Position numbers and translations under genes: made by a program
The notes under the pieces: generated by a model
What the model was told of the DNA's origin: nothing
The model's database searches: none
What the model saw: only the letters and a program-made list of their open reading frames with translations
Shown: piece by piece, positions 61,911 through 64,000 of the stretch
How the letters are laid out: each line of letters begins with the position of its first letter
How positions within the stretch are numbered: the stretch's first letter is position 1
Assembly: GCF_020886775.1 (NCBI RefSeq)
Contig: NZ_AP024525.1
Location: 2,294,001-2,358,000, forward strand
Length of the DNA: 64,000 nt
Reading direction: 5' to 3'
Source: Sinomonas cyclohexanicum
Lineage (GTDB): Bacteria; Actinomycetota; Actinomycetes; Actinomycetales; Micrococcaceae

Positions 61911-64000
61911 TCAGTAACCTTCGGCCTCTCTTTCTAGAGCTCGCTCCCGCTCCGCTTCTAGAGATCTCACCAATTTGCGCGCCCACCCCTTCACTGTTCG
62001 AGATTGGGAATGATCAGACAGCCAGCCCTCAACCTGAGAGATCTGCCGGGCAATTCGATCTGACTCGTTACCAGTCCAAGACCCGCTAACGAATTGGCCT
62101 ACAAGAGCCGATGAAACACGGCCATCATCTCCAAAATTGTCGATAAGAAATCGAACTACCGGAGAAAGATCCCCGCCTCCGACCGAGGCGACGGAGCCTA
62201 GAATTCGTCCCCGGTCCTCACTATCGCCAACCCAACTTCGAGCCACAGAAACATCGACAGCATCTGCCATCCAGTCGCGGAGCGCAAAAGAAAGACGCCA
62301 AGAACCACCCTCGAGTCGGTCCATCAGGTCCCGCCACACAGGTTCGCCCGAAGCCCGGACGCTCCGGCGCAAAAGCTGGGACTCCTCCGAACCCGAATAG
62401 GCGCTAAGCGCGCCTGTCTCAATAAAATCAGCAAGCATCCGAGCGAGCGCTGATGGATCGATATCTAGCTGTCGACCTGCTAACTGTCCCCAATCCCATT
62501 GCTGCTGACCAACTTCCGGGAAATCGGCCCTTCTTGCCACGAGCGTAAGTAGCAGCGGATCTAAGACATCCAGATATTGCGGCTTTTGGTATACATGGAG
62601 TGCCGCAAAATCCACAGCCGCATTATAATCGTCCTGACTCTCCAATCGACCAAGCCAGGAAGCAACGTAACGGGCAACCGTCTTCTCTTCAGCATCACGC
62701 ATCCAGCCGAACAACAACCGGGCGGCGGAGTTGACCGGCACCTCGTCCACGAGTTCATGTACGCGCTGGATCGCGCGTTCAGTTCGAGGGCCTCGTACGG
62801 TCAGTTGAAGACGTCGAATGGGCTCCAGCTCATAACTATCAACGAAAGAATCGAAAGCATCCGGGTCACCTTGGTCGACAAGACTATGTAGGTATCCAAT
62901 CAGCGCTTCCGCATTCGGCCCGTCAAGAAGCTGGAGCAACTGCACTTGTAAATCTGCAATCTCACGCCCGATATCGGTGAGCGCGTGGCCCGCGGAATAT
63001 GCCGCGGGAACCGGGCGCGAAGATAGCAGATCCAATATCACCGAGGCAGGATCCATGGGGTTGACCGCGCGGGCTGCCGCCACGAGATCGGCGCTCACGT
63101 CACTCACCGGCCTATCCCAGGAGTTGGTACTAGCCACAACGACAAGTCGATCTTCGGCGGACTCCGGCGGCAGATGTGCCTCAAAGAGCTCAAGCCCCTG
63201 AGGCCGCCCATCGGTTACGTCGGCCCGAGCAAACATCGAGCGTAGGCTCGCAATCTCAATGCGTACTTGAGATATCACTGAATCTGGCAGAGTGGAGACA
63301 ACTCGAGCCAAATGCTCACAAACAGCAGGCGCCTCGAGGACTCCATGGATCGATTCCGTCAATACCTTGATCGCTGTTTCCGCAACGTCGAGGTCATCGT
63401 CAGTCGCTAGCGATCCGAGTATGTCGACAGCAGAATTGCGGTATCGCCAGACATCACCCCACGTCTCGGGTTGGCCCCGCCTCTCAACGACCATCCCCCC
63501 TTGAATCTCACCCGACACCATGATCGACTCATGTATCGAAAGTGTCCGCGCGGCACCTTTGGCCGCCAATAGACGAACACGCGGATCTTCAGACTCGGCC
63601 ACACTTTTGAGGTAAATCACGCGCGCGTCAGGTGCAGCTGCCGTACCCGGCAACATCGTCCCGAATAGCTCCACCCAAGTACCCGTGGCATTATTACTAA
63701 ACGCCTCGGTCTCTGCGACTGCAAGCTTGAGCAGCGAATCGGCCGCTACCTCAAAAGTACGAGAATGCCAAGCCAGTTTTTCTAGCGACCAAACGAGGTC
63801 ACGACGGACTTTCTCATGATGCCGTAATTCCTCCTCGGTCGCGGAACTGATCAGAGCTGAGAGTCGCTCTGAAACGGGACCCGGAGCAAGCACTGCGAAG
63901 TGAACAAGAAGACGAGAATTGTTGTTCTCGCCAATTGCCTCGAGCGAGGCGATCGGGCCATCGTCCGCGAGGAGTGCCACGACCGATGAACTTGAGTTCT
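61911..64000 (-). CDS. Large helical-repeat protein, C-terminal part (STAND-like sensor region?)
   Basis: The frame is open from the right window edge (NSSSSVVALLADDGPIASLE at the edge) to the stop at 61911, at least 696 codons; the true start lies outside. The sequence is alpha-helical repeats throughout without a catalytic motif. WSLEKLAWHSRTFEVAADSL followed by LFGTMLPGTAAAPDARVIYL resembles the repeat region of bacterial STAND/NACHT-type NTPases, in which LAWSP..LPW-like blocks occur; the NTPase part would lie beyond the edge. Codon use is clearly more AT-rich than the rest of the window, so transfer is likely. Defence function is inference. Confidence 0.5.
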   Translation of the reverse strand, partial: NSSSSVVALLADDGPIASLEAIGENNNSRLLVHFAVLAPGPVSERLSALISSATEEELRHHEKVRRDLVWSLEKLAWHSRTFEVAADSLLKLAVAETEAFSNNATGTWVELFGTMLPGTAAAPDARVIYLKSVAESEDPRVRLLAAKGAARTLSIHESIMVSGEIQGGMVVERRGQPETWGDVWRYRNSAVDILGSLATDDDLDVAETAIKVLTESIHGVLEAPAVCEHLARVVSTLPDSVISQVRIEIASLRSMFARADVTDGRPQGLELFEAHLPPESAEDRLVVVASTNSWDRPVSDVSADLVAAARAVNPMDPASVILDLLSSRPVPAAYSAGHALTDIGREIADLQVQLLQLLDGPNAEALIGYLHSLVDQGDPDAFDSFVDSYELEPIRRLQLTVRGPRTERAIQRVHELVDEVPVNSAARLLFGWMRDAEEKTVARYVASWLGRLESQDDYNAAVDFAALHVYQKPQYLDVLDPLLLTLVARRADFPEVGQQQWDWGQLAGRQLDIDPSALARMLADFIETGALSAYSGSEESQLLRRSVRASGEPVWRDLMDRLEGGSWRLSFALRDWMADAVDVSVARSWVGDSEDRGRILGSVASVGGGDLSPVVRFLIDNFGDDGRVSSALVGQFVSGSWTGNESDRIARQISQVEGWLSDHSQSRTVKGWARKLVRSLEAERERALEREAEGY

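Larger units (their letters stand above)
59796..61917 (+). pseudogene. Helix-turn-helix (recombinase C-terminus-like) gene split by IS copy 2
   Basis: Joining 59796-59900 with 61636-61917 (one copy of the 5-bp duplication) restores one frame: APPQQPGTARPRRQRSPATI, RLSERLSSHAVAELLELYRS, GASSRQLATRFGVNKTSVVA, LLRQHGVPI and a second similar unit RDDVEEAKRLYATGESVATI, GEKLNYSPKTIWNQLTKAEV, RMRDTHGRPNQ. Two consecutive HTH units of this kind occur at the C-terminus of serine recombinases and in small stand-alone proteins. The start (GTG 59796) is tentative. It is interrupted after HAVAE. The last codons overlap the next gene by 7 bp. Confidence 0.75.

Overview
The window is very GC-rich DNA from an actinobacterium, most likely a member of the Micrococcaceae (Arthrobacter/Sinomonas type). 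The evidence is mycothiol chemistry (mycoredoxin, S-(hydroxymethyl)mycothiol dehydrogenase), a class Ib nrdHIEF operon with tandem NrdR boxes, a phosphatidylinositol-phosphate synthase, almost exclusive G/C at third codon positions, and many genes whose -10 box (TAnnnT) lies 6-7 nt before the start codon, so that they should be leaderless. No rRNA, tRNA or CRISPR array was seen.

Layout. 1-4.3 kb: 5' part of an acyl-CoA/acetyl-CoA synthetase, then a MerR regulator with a two-gene ABC exporter in a translationally coupled operon. 4.4-16.7 kb: a metal, pH and stress block: copper operon (CopD-like and CtaG-like membrane proteins, Cu P-type ATPase, DUF5134), ClC chloride channel with CBS domains divergent from a MarR regulator, plasma-membrane H+-ATPase, universal stress protein, PRC-barrel-like protein, DUF4396 membrane protein. 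17-21.3 kb: core genes pdxS, pgsA, HIT hydrolase, thrS. 21.3-27.5 kb: a DnaE-like protein without a recognisable polymerase active site, divergent from an SRAP (HMCES/YedK-type) protein, then a stress protein, an NADP-binding reductase, mycoredoxin and the mycothiol-dependent formaldehyde pathway, whose metallo-hydrolase is frameshifted. 27.5-34.8 kb: YdeP-like molybdopterin oxidoreductase, frameshifted lipoate-ligase-like gene, thioesterase, DedA protein, then a decayed MFS exporter and about 1 kb of gene debris. 34.8-41.9 kb: cupin, nrdHIEF, LysR regulator, DUF72, DUF2004. 42-47 kb: metF-metE with a candidate structured leader, ROK regulator. 47-57.7 kb: phosphotransferase, rRNA methyltransferase-like gene, carotenoid-desaturase-like oxidoreductase, SulP transporter, secreted sialidase-like protein, amidase, hydrolase, DUF2249/cupin, MarR and two very small genes. 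57.7-64 kb: an accessory region with two inverted, almost identical IS1634-type elements, one splitting a helix-turn-helix gene, followed by an AT-richer, truncated helical-repeat protein that resembles the sensor region of STAND-type defence NTPases.

Functional themes. Copper export is coupled to oxidase assembly; chloride and proton transport lie together under a MarR regulator, suggesting pH homeostasis; formaldehyde and redox defence use mycothiol; deoxynucleotide synthesis is an NrdR-type regulon. Several genes (copD/ctaG, a small membrane gene at 14.35 kb, the mycothiol-linked hydrolase, the lipoate-ligase-like gene, the MFS exporter) carry frameshifts. Most look like single-base deletions, so either gene decay or deletion errors in the assembly must be considered.
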